Assembly (NCBI GenBank): GCA_002493395.1
Contig: DKYS01000024.1
Location: forward strand, 1-28,195
DNA length: 28,195 nt
Reading direction: 5' to 3'
Source of the DNA: Turicibacter sp. UBA7094
Lineage (GTDB): Bacteria > Bacillota_I > Bacilli_A > MOL361 > Turicibacteraceae
Positions 1 to 7,578 of this stretch are shown piece after piece. Both the position numbers and the translations under genes were made by a program. The notes under the pieces are model-generated. The model made no database searches. It saw only the letters and a program-made list of their open reading frames with translations, and was not told where the DNA came from. Position 1 is the first letter of the stretch, and each line of letters opens with the position of its first letter.

Positions 1-117
1 TTTGTGATTAGATATGTTATAATAGGAATATAAAAATAATTTAAACTAAAAAGTTATTTGTGATAAATTTGTCCATAATAACTTAAGTTTTTATTTTATA
101 ACATATAAGGTGATAGA
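1..117 (+). promoter_or_regulatory. Probable promoter and leader of the tsaE operon
   Basis: TATAAT lies at 18-23, so a matching -35 would fall at or before the window edge and cannot be judged. An inverted repeat (AAGTTATT at 51-58 with AATAACTT at 77-84, 18-base loop) is followed by a T-rich run at 87-99 and could be a weak attenuator, but the stem is almost all A-T. The ribosome binding site AAGGTG (107-112) serves the ATG at 118 or 121. Confidence 0.4.
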
Positions 118-564
118 ATGATGTATACGATTAAAACTAATTCAGTGGAGGAAACTCAAGAAATTGCCCGTAAGATTGGAAAATGGGTAAGTAGCGGAAT
201 GATTTTAACCTTAGAAGGGGATTTAGGTGCTGGAAAAACGACCTTCACTAAAGGATTTGCTAAAGGACTGGATATTACACGTAATGTGAATAGTCCTACG
301 TTTAATATTATTAAAGAATATCAAGGAAGAATCCCATTGTATCATATGGATGTATATCGTCTAGAAGGCGGTTCGGATGATATTGGCTTAGATGATTATT
401 TATTTGGTAACGGGGTATGTGTGGTTGAGTGGGCCAGTCTTATTGAAGATCTACTTCCAGAAGAGAGACTAGATATAAAAATATATAGGGAAGGAGAGAA
501 TCAACGTCGCATTGAATTAACCCCAATTGGAAAAATTTACGAATCAATTCGAAAGGTGTTGTAA
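118..564 (+). CDS. tsaE: tRNA threonylcarbamoyladenosine biosynthesis ATPase TsaE
   Basis: TsaE is the small cytoplasmic P-loop ATPase that cycles the TsaB-TsaD complex during synthesis of t6A37 in ANN-decoding tRNAs. The 148-residue protein has the family's usual length. Its Walker A loop GDLGAGKTT is at residues 34-42, followed by the family motifs VNSPTF (57-62), HMDVYRL (76-82) and VVEWA (102-106). Start: two ATG codons in tandem (118, 121) sit 5 and 8 bases after AAGGTG, so either may be used. tsaB begins 2 bases after the stop, giving a tight tsaE-tsaB-rimI-tsaD operon like ydiBCDE of B. subtilis. The fourth t6A gene, tsaC/sua5, is not in the window. Confidence 0.97.
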   Translation: MMYTIKTNSVEETQEIARKIGKWVSSGMILTLEGDLGAGKTTFTKGFAKGLDITRNVNSPTFNIIKEYQGRIPLYHMDVYRLEGGSDDIGLDDYLFGNGVCVVEWASLIEDLLPEERLDIKIYREGENQRRIELTPIGKIYESIRKVL

Positions 565-566
565 AT

Positions 567-1268
567 ATGTTAACGCTAGCTATTGATACCTCAAACACTA
601 CTTTATCAATTGCTTTAGTAGAAGGTAATAATGTATTATATGAAATAACTGAAACGGCTAAAAATGATCATTCTAAACGATTAATGCCCGCGATTGAAAA
701 ACTATTTAAAGAGGCAGGTTGTCAGCCAAAGGATTTAGATTTAATAGCGGTTGCCCAAGGTCCAGGATCCTATACAGGGGTCCGAATAGGTGTCACTGTT
801 GCTAAAACATTAGCTTGGACATTGAAAAAGCCGTTAGTTGGTATCTCTAGTTTAGAGATTTTAGCACGAAATATTAATGAAGGTGGATATGTTGTTCCTT
901 TATTTGACGCGCGTCGCCAAACAGTATTTGCTGGTATTTATGATGGAAAAACCTATGAATCTATAATTGCAGATGGACATTATGACTTGGAGCAGTTATT
1001 AGACAATTTATCAAAAAAGGATAAAAAAATGTATTTCCTAGGTAATGATGTTATTAAATATTGGGAACTAATTGAAGATAAATTAGGAAATCGGGCGGTT
1101 AAAATAGAAAATTCTGAGTTAAATATTCCCCATGCTAGCATTTTAGCGAAACTAGCTATCTCAAGAGAACCGATTGCTGATATCCATCATTTTTCACCAG
1201 CGTATCATCGGTTACCGGAGGCAGAGGTTAATTGGATGTTAGAACAAAAAAGTAAGGGACTGGCGTAA
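567..1268 (+). CDS. tsaB: t6A biosynthesis scaffold protein TsaB
   Basis: TsaB is an ASKHA-fold, catalytically inactive paralogue of TsaD that pairs with it and carries the TsaE interaction during tRNA t6A37 formation. The N-terminus has the LAIDTSN strand-turn (4-10), and the family signature GPGSYTGVRIG is at residues 65-75. The length of 233 residues is normal. The ribosome binding site AAAGGTG lies inside the end of tsaE. rimI follows after 1 base, so translation of the three genes is probably coupled. The sequence matches the bacterial TsaB/YeaZ family, not a glycoprotease. Confidence 0.96.
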   Translation: MLTLAIDTSNTTLSIALVEGNNVLYEITETAKNDHSKRLMPAIEKLFKEAGCQPKDLDLIAVAQGPGSYTGVRIGVTVAKTLAWTLKKPLVGISSLEILARNINEGGYVVPLFDARRQTVFAGIYDGKTYESIIADGHYDLEQLLDNLSKKDKKMYFLGNDVIKYWELIEDKLGNRAVKIENSELNIPHASILAKLAISREPIADIHHFSPAYHRLPEAEVNWMLEQKSKGLA

Positions 1269-1269
1269 T

Positions 1270-1698
1270 ATGTTGATTAGAACTATGACATTGGAAGATA
1301 TTCCACAGGTTTTAGCATTACACGAACAATTATTTAATCAGTCCTTTAACTTTATTGATTATGCAACGGAAAAAGATTTTTATTATGGAATTATAATGGA
1401 AGTTGACGGGAGTATTGTCGGTTATTTAGTCGGTCAAATTATTTTTGAAATGTCAGATTTATATTATGTAGCCGTTGATCCACAGTATCGTTCATTAGGT
1501 TATGGGAGACTACTTGTAGAATACTTTATTCAAGATGCTTTTGATATGAATGGTGAAAGTATGACATTGGAGGTCCGTCGGAGTAATCAGATTGCTATTT
1601 CCTTATATAAAAAATGTGGATTTGTTCCAGTTGGAGTTCGTCCCAATTATTATGCAGACTCTGAAGATGCGATATTAATGATTCGTAAATTTAAGTAA
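1270..1698 (+). CDS. rimI: Ribosomal protein S18 alanine N-acetyltransferase RimI (GNAT)
   Basis: This is a GNAT-fold acetyltransferase of 142 residues. The acetyl-CoA pyrophosphate loop lies in VAVDPQYRSLGYGRLL (67-82, core Q72-x-x-x-x-G-x-G). The RimI-type C-terminal motif runs from LEVRRSNQ (100-107) to LYKKCGF (112-118), followed by RPNYY (124-128) with the conserved tyrosines. RimI acetylates the N-terminal alanine of S18 in Escherichia coli; substrate range in Bacillota is less certain. Placement between tsaB and tsaD is a widespread arrangement and supports RimI over other GNAT proteins. It starts 1 base after the tsaB stop, and its own stop lies 14 bases before the preferred tsaD start. 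Confidence 0.93.
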   Translation: MLIRTMTLEDIPQVLALHEQLFNQSFNFIDYATEKDFYYGIIMEVDGSIVGYLVGQIIFEMSDLYYVAVDPQYRSLGYGRLLVEYFIQDAFDMNGESMTLEVRRSNQIAISLYKKCGFVPVGVRPNYYADSEDAILMIRKFK

Positions 1699-1712
1699 AA
1701 GTGGTGATGGAC

Positions 1713-2732
1713 ATGGAAAAAGATATTTTTATATTAGCAGTTGAAAGTAGCTGTGATGAGACGAGTGTATCCGTTATAAAAAACGGAACTGAAATATTAT
1801 CAAATATTGTTTCTTCACAAATTGAAAGTCATAAGCGTTTCGGAGGCGTGGTTCCAGAGGTAGCAAGCCGCCATCATGTGGAGAATATAACCATGGTTTT
1901 TGAAGAGGCGTTGTCTGTAGCCAATGTGAATTGGGATAACATAGATGCTATTGCGGTAACGGAAGGACCGGGATTGATTGGATCATTACTTATAGGGATT
2001 AATGCAGCTAAGGCACTTGCATTTGTCCATGATATTCCTTTAGTAGGGGTGCATCATATTGCGGGGCATATTTATGCTAATCAGTTAGTAGAACCCCTCC
2101 AATTTCCGTTATTAGCATTGGTTGTTTCGGGAGGACATACGGAATTAGTTCATATGAAAGATCATTATCAATTTGAAGTCATTGGTGAGACGCTAGATGA
2201 TGCGGTGGGCGAAGCGTATGATAAAGTTGCACGTACTTTAAATTTACCTTATCCAGGAGGACCACACATTGATCGGTTAGCTGCTATGGGAAAAGATACT
2301 TATAAGTTACCTCGTGTCTGGTTAGATAAAGATTCGTATGATTTTAGCTTTTCAGGATTAAAATCGGCGGTTATTAATACAGTCCATAATGCTAAGCAAA
2401 GAGGGGAAGAGATTATACCTGAGAATTTAGCTGCGAGTTTTCAGGCGAGTGTAGTGGAAGTTCTGGTTGAGAAAACGATGCGTGCTGCAAGAAAATTCAA
2501 TGTGAAGCAGATTATTGTAGCTGGTGGGGTTTCAGCTAATAAAGGATTACGTCATGGATTAGAGCAAGCAGTTGAACAAGAAGGACAATTTAAATTGACA
2601 ATTCCTCCTTTATCGTTATGTACTGATAATGCCGCAATGATTGGGGCAGCTGGAACAGTGGCTTATTTAAAAGGACACCGTAGTAAAATGGAGATGAATG
2701 GACAGTCTGGAATGGACCTGTATTCTTTATAA
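1713..2732 (+). CDS. tsaD: tRNA N6-adenosine threonylcarbamoyltransferase TsaD
   Basis: TsaD transfers the threonylcarbamoyl group from TC-AMP to A37 of tRNA. The 339-residue product carries the metal-binding HHIAGH at 114-119, VVSGGHTELV at 137-146, FSFSGLKSAV, GGVSANKGLR and a C-terminal CTDNAAMIG with a metal-ligand aspartate. The frame is open from a GTG at 1701 (also GTG 1704, ATG 1707). I chose ATG 1713 because AAGTGGTG (1699-1706) is then a ribosome binding site at normal distance, while it overlaps or touches the earlier starts. It is the last gene of the t6A operon and ends at a hairpin terminator. Full length, no missing motif. Confidence 0.96.
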   Translation: MEKDIFILAVESSCDETSVSVIKNGTEILSNIVSSQIESHKRFGGVVPEVASRHHVENITMVFEEALSVANVNWDNIDAIAVTEGPGLIGSLLIGINAAKALAFVHDIPLVGVHHIAGHIYANQLVEPLQFPLLALVVSGGHTELVHMKDHYQFEVIGETLDDAVGEAYDKVARTLNLPYPGGPHIDRLAAMGKDTYKLPRVWLDKDSYDFSFSGLKSAVINTVHNAKQRGEEIIPENLAASFQASVVEVLVEKTMRAARKFNVKQIIVAGGVSANKGLRHGLEQAVEQEGQFKLTIPPLSLCTDNAAMIGAAGTVAYLKGHRSKMEMNGQSGMDLYSL

Positions 2733-2770
2733 TCTGGACAGGAAATAAATGATTGATTTTACAGACAATA

Positions 2771-2804
2771 AAAAAATACGGTTTCTTTTGAGCCGTATTT
2801 TTTT
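2771..2804. terminator. Bidirectional intrinsic terminator between tsaD and the GNAT gene
   Basis: An A-run leads into AATACGG (2775-2781), an 11-base loop and CCGTATT (2793-2799), followed by a T-run. The A-run on the left gives a U-run on the minus transcript, so the hairpin can end both the t6A operon and the converging minus-strand gene. A second short inverted repeat, ATACAC (2843-2848) with GTGTAT (2851-2856), lies further right and has a loop too small to be convincing. Confidence 0.85.
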
Positions 2805-2912
2805 CTCTCTTAAATAGAGATAAGAATATCAAAGATTAAGATATACACAAGTGTATTATATTTTTTGCAAGTGTTAGAGTTGGATGATTAGTCACAAGTT
2901 TGACGTCTAATC

Positions 2913-3881
2913 TTACAGTTCATCTACTATTTTTTTTGTATAGGCGAGACGTTCTAGTCCCATTTCTTCTCCGATTGAAGTAAAGAATTGAAAGTCGCTT
3001 GTTTTTATTTGATGAATGAGGGGATCTTCTAGTCCAGTGGTTGATATTGCTTTTAAAATAGAAGTGGCACTAAGTTGTTCGAGGATATAGAGGTCGTGGA
3101 CAATTTTTTCTTCTTCCGTAAGTGGCGCGGATAGTTGACGTTCTAGACTGTAGAGCGCTTCTTTGATTTGCTCAGAGGTCCAATTTAATTGTTTTAATTT
3201 CATTAATGTTTTTCCAATAAATTTAGTGTCTGTTTTTAACTTTTCGAGTAATCCACAGAAGGTTGCAAGGAAGTAAAGTTTTGATTTATTTAAATGTTCA
3301 ATATTAAAAAATCCGAGATGGTTTAAAAGAGAGTGGATAAATTCAGGCTGTGGATAATGGGGAATAACATAATCAAGATAATTTTGTAAGTTTGTGCTCG
3401 CTTTTTGTTGTATTTGTCCATAGAGGTGAATATCCTCATAAACTCCGTTTTTGTAAAAAGCTTCTCGGCATATTCCCTCATGTTTAAAGCCCAGGTCTGC
3501 TAATAATTTTTGATAATTTGGATTTAGTGGAGGTGTTTCGAGTTCAATTCGGTGGATGTTTAATTCAAATAAGTGGGCAATAATTGATGTTACTGCTTCC
3601 TTTATGTGATGAAGGGAGTGCTCGATGTCTAGGTCGAATTCTAATTTAACCGACTGGTTATTATGATTGATTTCCTTAATGTGGATAATTCCTAATAGGT
3701 TATAGTCCTTATCTTTAATAAGATAGAATTTATGCTCGATATTATTTTCTGTTGGTGACTTCATAATTGGTTGATTAAAATCTGGGGATACGGATTTAAA
3801 GTGATTGTCATTTTTCCATTGATTTAGTTCTTGGGAATTAACTGTACTATTTTCTTGAATTAATGTGTTTTTTGTTTCCAT
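2913..3881 (-). CDS. Two-domain protein: RimJ/RimL-type GNAT plus helical, possibly degenerate HD domain
   Basis: The 322-residue cytoplasmic protein starts with about 155 residues of GNAT fold: a LLGIIHIKEI strand, then HRIELETPP, NPNYQKLLADLGFKHEG and REAFYKNGVYEDIHLYG, as in ribosomal-protein-serine acetyltransferases. The usual acetyl-CoA loop is poorly conserved, so activity is uncertain. The remaining 155 or so residues are helical. TEEEKIVHDLYILEQLSA recalls the late HD-domain segment with DADxLD, but the metal ligands look replaced (inference by eye). Start: the frame extends to ATG 3911, but AGGAGGAT at 3886-3893 sits 6 bases before ATG 3881, which I chose. It lies downstream of the ABC-F gene, beyond a terminator hairpin. 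I cannot name a substrate. Confidence 0.75.
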   Translation of the reverse strand: METKNTLIQENSTVNSQELNQWKNDNHFKSVSPDFNQPIMKSPTENNIEHKFYLIKDKDYNLLGIIHIKEINHNNQSVKLEFDLDIEHSLHHIKEAVTSIIAHLFELNIHRIELETPPLNPNYQKLLADLGFKHEGICREAFYKNGVYEDIHLYGQIQQKASTNLQNYLDYVIPHYPQPEFIHSLLNHLGFFNIEHLNKSKLYFLATFCGLLEKLKTDTKFIGKTLMKLKQLNWTSEQIKEALYSLERQLSAPLTEEEKIVHDLYILEQLSATSILKAISTTGLEDPLIHQIKTSDFQFFTSIGEEMGLERLAYTKKIVDEL

Positions 3882-3909
3882 AAATATCCTCCTGTATCTG
3901 TGATAATTC

Positions 3910-3915
3910 ATTATA
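3910..3915 (-). promoter_or_regulatory. Possible -10 element for the GNAT gene
   Basis: On the minus strand, TATAAT occurs directly after the U-run of the terminator hairpin and about 17 bases before the ribosome binding site. No acceptable -35 is present; that position falls inside the hairpin. It may be a weak independent promoter that supplements read-through. Confidence 0.35.
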
Positions 3916-3917
3916 TG

Positions 3918-3952
3918 AAAAAACTCTATCTCATATGAGATAGAGTTTTTTT
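3918..3952 (-). terminator. Intrinsic terminator at the end of the ABC-F gene
   Basis: A near-perfect palindrome centred on CATATG (3932-3937) with arms AACTCTATCTC and GAGATAGAGTT is flanked by A- and T-runs. It overlaps the ABC-F stop codon and lies only about 25 bases before the GNAT ribosome binding site. It can also act on the plus strand. Confidence 0.85.
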
Positions 3953-5864
3953 AATCTAATTGTTCTAGAGATTCCCAAATATCCATTGCCTCAAGAATTA
4001 GTTCCTCTAATTCTTCGATTCGGGATTGTACTTGAGCAGATTTTTGAGAATCTAAATAAACTTCTTCTTGAAAGAGCTCGGCCTTTTTATAAGCCAATTC
4101 CTCTTCATAGGTATTTATTTTTTTCTCAATGTCTTCTAACCGCCGTTTACGTTGTTGTTCTAAACGTCGTTGTTCTTTTTGTTTGTTATAATCAGTGACA
4201 CTATTGGTTGTAGTTGTGGATGATTCCCCTTGTTCAGCAGCCTTTTGTTCAGCTAAAATACGTTTTTTCTCAATATAATCAGAATAATTTCCTAAGTAGG
4301 ATAAGACTCCGTGTGGAGTCACTTCTAGAATGCGGGTTGCAATTTTATCAATGAAATAACGGTCATGAGAAATAAAGAAGAGGGTACCTTCGTAGTCTTC
4401 AAGGGAGAGTTCTAACATTTCCTTACTATCTATATCTAGATGATTGGTTGGTTCGTCTAAGAGTAAAAAGTTATTTTTTTGTAGCATTAATTTACATAAG
4501 GTAAGACGAACTTTTTCTCCACCTGAAAGTTGATGGACAATTTTAAATACGTCGTCTCCAGTAAATAAAAAGTTTCCGAGTAAGGTACGAATGTCTTTCT
4601 CTAATCTATTTGGGAAAAGGTTCCAAACTTCATTTAATACTGTATTACTTGAGTTTAAATTAGCTTGTTCTTGGTCAAAGTAGCCCATATCAAGACTTTT
4701 ACCATAATAGATTTCACCCGATAATTGAGGAAGGGTACCAGCAACGGTTTTTAAGATTGTAGACTTTCCGATTCCGTTGGGTCCTATTAAAGCGACGCGT
4801 TCTAGGCGATTAATATGAAAGTCTAAATGATCAGATATCAGTTTATCTTCATATCCGACTGCGACATTTTCAACTTTTAGTACGTCATTTCCACTTCGAC
4901 GGTCAATTTCAAATGAAATTCCTATTGATTTATCATTTATCTTAGGTATCTCAATGCGTTCCATCTTATCAAGTAGTTTTCTTCGAGATTGGGCACGTTT
5001 TGTTGTTGAGGCACGAACAATATTTCGGCTAATGAAATCTTCCATTTTAGATATTTCTTTTTGTTGTTTTTCGTATTGCTTCATTAAAGAGGCATAAGAA
5101 AGTGCCTTTTGGTCTATAAAATCGGAGTAATTTCCCTTATATTTTGTACACTTACGGTATTCAACCTCATAAATGGTTGTTGCAATTTGATCGATAAAAT
5201 ATCTATCATGGGATACAATAACAACAGCACCGGAGTATTTTTTTAAATATCCTTCTAGCCACTCAATGGTCTCGATATCTAAATGGTTAGTCGGCTCATC
5301 AAGGATTAAAAGATCCGGCTTTTGAAGTAATAACTTGGCAAGGGCTAATCGTGTTTTTTGTCCTCCACTAAGATTAGAGATTTTTTCATCAAATCCAATT
5401 TCATTAAATTTAAAGCGATTGAGAATATTATTAATTTCTGACTCATAAGTATAACCGCTCATTAATTCAAAACGGTGGTTTAACTGTTGATATTGTTCGA
5501 TAATTTTTAAATAACTTTCACTTGTGGGATCTTCTTCTGCCATTTTTAAGCTTAGAGCTTCTAGCTGCCCTTTTAGCTCAATTGTTTTTTGAAAAACTTT
5601 TAACATTTCATTATAAATGGTATCATTTGAATTAACATGACTAGATTGGGCAAAGTATCCTATAATAACGCTTTGAGGTTTATGAATTTCTCCGCTATCG
5701 TAATCTATTTCATCTGCAATCATTTTTAGTAAAGTTGATTTTCCTGCACCATTACGCCCAACGACAGCGACTCGCTCTCCCTTTTTTACCTCGAATTGAA
5801 CATTTTCAAGAATAGGGGTACCTGAATAAAGTTTAGTTAGTTTACTTGTCTGTAATAAAATCAT
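3951..5864 (-). CDS. ydiF: ABC-F family ATPase, YdiF type
   Basis: This 637-residue cytoplasmic protein has two nucleotide-binding domains and no membrane segment. Domain 1 has Walker A GRNGAGKST (36-44), signature LSGGQ (165-169) and Walker B LLILDEPTNHLD (185-196). Domain 2 has GPNGIGKST (361-369), LSGGE (446-450) and LLLDEPTNHLD (467-477). The charged linker (about 245-310) contains the ABC-F interdomain helices, and the last 95 or so residues form a Lys/Glu/Arg-rich coiled coil. ABC-F proteins act on the ribosome as translation factors or antibiotic-protection proteins. Length, C-terminal coiled coil and the position between tsaD and rex favour the housekeeping YdiF group over a resistance protein. 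AAGGAG is 7 bases before the ATG. Confidence 0.93.
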   Translation of the reverse strand: MILLQTSKLTKLYSGTPILENVQFEVKKGERVAVVGRNGAGKSTLLKMIADEIDYDSGEIHKPQSVIIGYFAQSSHVNSNDTIYNEMLKVFQKTIELKGQLEALSLKMAEEDPTSESYLKIIEQYQQLNHRFELMSGYTYESEINNILNRFKFNEIGFDEKISNLSGGQKTRLALAKLLLQKPDLLILDEPTNHLDIETIEWLEGYLKKYSGAVVIVSHDRYFIDQIATTIYEVEYRKCTKYKGNYSDFIDQKALSYASLMKQYEKQQKEISKMEDFISRNIVRASTTKRAQSRRKLLDKMERIEIPKINDKSIGISFEIDRRSGNDVLKVENVAVGYEDKLISDHLDFHINRLERVALIGPNGIGKSTILKTVAGTLPQLSGEIYYGKSLDMGYFDQEQANLNSSNTVLNEVWNLFPNRLEKDIRTLLGNFLFTGDDVFKIVHQLSGGEKVRLTLCKLMLQKNNFLLLDEPTNHLDIDSKEMLELSLEDYEGTLFFISHDRYFIDKIATRILEVTPHGVLSYLGNYSDYIEKKRILAEQKAAEQGESSTTTTNSVTDYNKQKEQRRLEQQRKRRLEDIEKKINTYEEELAYKKAELFQEEVYLDSQKSAQVQSRIEELEELILEAMDIWESLEQLD

Positions 5865-5920
5865 TTTGTTTCTCCTTTATTAATTTCTTAGAAGATTCAC
5901 TCAATTAAGGTAATACTTTA

Positions 5921-5949
5921 AGTATAATGCTTAACTAACGGATAGGCAA
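5921..5949 (-). promoter_or_regulatory. Promoter of the ABC-F gene
   Basis: On the minus strand, TTGCCT (5949-5944) is followed after 17 bases by TATACT (5926-5921). The predicted start near 5914 leaves a short leader before the ribosome binding site. Confidence 0.6.
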
Positions 5950-6019
5950 CGGACATCCAGAAATAATCGATGAATTTTAAAACAAATTAACATCTATATG
6001 TTTTATAGTTACGGGACTA

Positions 6020-6048
6020 TTCACAATGATTTGTTTTCATGTTATTAT
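6020..6048 (+). promoter_or_regulatory. Promoter of rex, with a possible Rex half-site over the -35
   Basis: TTCACA (6020-6025), 17 bases, then TATTAT (6043-6048) predicts a start near 6055. TTCACAA (6020-6026) equals one arm of the Rex operator consensus (TTGTGAA-N4-TTCACAA); the left arm, TTACGGG, is poor. A better-looking pair, TTGTTT-N17-TATGAT (6031-6059), would start transcription inside the ribosome binding site and was not chosen. Confidence 0.5.
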
Positions 6049-6073
6049 TTTAATATGATAAAGGAGGTTTTCT

Positions 6074-6733
6074 ATGCTATCAAATATACCCAATGCAACA
6101 CTTAAACGATTAGCACTTTACCGTCGTTGTTTCGTAGAACTTGATGAGATGCGAGTGAAGCGGATTCAATCGGGTGAGTTAAGTCAAAAAATAGGGATTG
6201 ATTCTGCAACTATACGACGTGATTTTTCATATTTAGGTGAATTAGGACGTCAAGGATATGGATATGAAGTACGTGTTGTATTAGAGGCATTTAATAATTT
6301 ATTAAAAACAGAGGATGCGCAAGGTTGTATTTTGATTGGGGTTGGAAACTTAGGGCGTGCCTTACTAAAATATTTTAGTTCAGACAAATTTAAGAGAAGA
6401 GTGTTTAGAACGCCTGTAAATTTAGTTGCAGGATTTGATATAGATGAAAGTTTAGTTGGTCAAAGTATTGGGCAATTACCACTTTATCATCTCAATGATT
6501 TATCTGCATATATAAAAGAAAATCACGTCACATATGTTATCTTGGCCGTTCCGCCTACTGTTGCGCAAAGTGTTGCAACATCTTTAGAAGGCTTAGGAAT
6601 TAAAGGGATTTTAAATCTTTCTTCAACTGTGATTAATGTGAGTGATGATATTCTTGTCCATGAGGTTGACTTAAACATGGAGCTTGAGACATTATTCTTT
6701 TATGTATTCCAGAGGGAGCAACTTAAAAATTAA
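6074..6733 (+). CDS. rex: Redox-sensing transcriptional repressor Rex
   Basis: Rex binds DNA at high NAD+ and releases it when NADH rises, controlling fermentation and respiration genes. The 219-residue protein has an N-terminal winged helix (about 1-78; SATIRRDFSYLGELGRQGYGY contains the recognition helix) and a Rossmann domain with GVGNLG at 89-94 and FDID further on as the nucleotide-binding strand end. The C-terminal helix for domain swapping is present (about 200-219). AAGGAGG (6061-6067) lies 6 bases before the ATG. The gene has its own promoter and terminator, divergent from the ABC-F gene, and may repress itself through the TTCACAA half-site. Confidence 0.96.
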   Translation: MLSNIPNATLKRLALYRRCFVELDEMRVKRIQSGELSQKIGIDSATIRRDFSYLGELGRQGYGYEVRVVLEAFNNLLKTEDAQGCILIGVGNLGRALLKYFSSDKFKRRVFRTPVNLVAGFDIDESLVGQSIGQLPLYHLNDLSAYIKENHVTYVILAVPPTVAQSVATSLEGLGIKGILNLSSTVINVSDDILVHEVDLNMELETLFFYVFQREQLKN

Positions 6734-6736
6734 ATG

Positions 6737-6769
6737 AAAAAACTATTCTTTTGGAAGAATAGTTTTTTT
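6737..6769. terminator. Intrinsic terminator after rex
   Basis: AACTATTCTT and AAGAATAGTT form a stem around the loop TTGG, preceded by an A-run and followed by seven T. Confidence 0.88.
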
Positions 6770-6787
6770 GTTGTACATGGTAAAATA

Positions 6788-6816
6788 TTGATAATTGATT
6801 AAAAAATGGGTATAAT
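6788..6816 (+). promoter_or_regulatory. Promoter of the pantothenate/CoA operon
   Basis: TTGATA (6788-6793), 17 bases, TATAAT (6811-6816). The start near 6823 leaves a leader of about 125 bases before the S-component gene. The leader holds a small stem (GGTG at 6849 with CACC at 6863) but no riboswitch that I recognise. Confidence 0.75.
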
Positions 6817-6948
6817 TGTGAGCGATGATAATATTAGTCATAAATAATGGTGATTTTTATAACACCAATTAAAGCAAGGCTAGTTTTATTCATACGATTA
6901 TTCAATACGTTGCATCTAATAAGGAGCGACAGTGGAGGAGAAGAGAAA

Positions 6949-7578
6949 ATGAATCAATCAAGAAGGAAAACAAAATTTTTAGTATTAGTTACGATGTTTT
7001 GCAGTATTCAAGTTATTTTAATGTTAACACCCCTTGGATATATTCCATTGGGTCCTGTTCGTGCGACCACTATGCATATTCCGGTTATTTTAGCTGGGAT
7101 TTTATTAGGAATTAAAGGGGGCGCAATTACAGGCTTTGTCTTTGGGATAAGTAGTGTTATGATTAATACATTAACACCTACGATTACCTCTTTTGTATTT
7201 ACTCCCTTTTATTCATTAGGAGATTATAGCGGTAACTTTTGGAGCCTTGTCATCGCAATTGGTCCCCGTGTATTACTCGGAATTTTAGCGGCGGTTATAT
7301 ACCAGGTATTCAAAAATAGAGGTGAAAAGTTATCATTGATTGGAAGTGGTGTAACTGCTTTAGTCTGTACGTTGATTCATTCTATTTTAGTATTAGGAAT
7401 GATTTATGTATTCTTTGGTCCGAGTTATGCGGCGGCAAAAGGTGTTGAAGTTTCTGCTTTATTTGGTTTATTATTAGGACTTATTACAACAAATAGTGTT
7501 TTAGAGGCCGTTGTAGCAGTTGTGATTGTGACACCGTTAACAAAGGTTCTAGAACCTTTAACTAAGAAGGTGATGTAG
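6949..7578 (+). CDS. panT: ECF transporter S-component, probably pantothenate (PanT-like)
   Basis: This 209-residue integral membrane protein has about six hydrophobic helices. The sequence around PVRATTMHIPVILAGILLG, followed by GAITGFVFGISS and TPTITSFVFTPFY, fits the PanT-like branch of ECF substrate-binding components. The family captures a vitamin and docks onto the shared EcfA-EcfA'-EcfT module, which is not encoded here. Specificity is inferred mainly from context: it is followed without a gap by coaBC and coaX, which act on pantothenate derivatives. The frame is open from 6847, but GGAGGAG (6934-6940) sits 8 bases before ATG 6949; the extra 34 residues look like translated leader. Confidence 0.8.
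   Translation: MNQSRRKTKFLVLVTMFCSIQVILMLTPLGYIPLGPVRATTMHIPVILAGILLGIKGGAITGFVFGISSVMINTLTPTITSFVFTPFYSLGDYSGNFWSLVIAIGPRVLLGILAAVIYQVFKNRGEKLSLIGSGVTALVCTLIHSILVLGMIYVFFGPSYAAAKGVEVSALFGLLLGLITTNSVLEAVVAVVIVTPLTKVLEPLTKKVM

Noticed and set aside
57..75. Rex-like site (TTGTGAT...) before tsaE
   Set aside because: The right half does not match TTCACAA.
2590..2832. Minus-strand open frame of 80 codons over the end of tsaD
   Set aside because: It crosses the tsaD coding region and the terminator, with no ribosome binding site or recognisable protein.
3882..3911. Upstream start of the GNAT protein
   Set aside because: AGGAGGAT lies inside this stretch at the right distance for ATG 3881.
3951..5864. 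Antibiotic-resistance ABC-F protein
   Set aside because: Syntenic position, length and the C-terminal coiled coil fit the housekeeping YdiF group; no resistance-type neighbours.
6847..6948. N-terminal extension of the S-component
   Set aside because: No ribosome binding site at 6847; the strong GGAGGAG is placed for ATG 6949, and the extension lacks family similarity.
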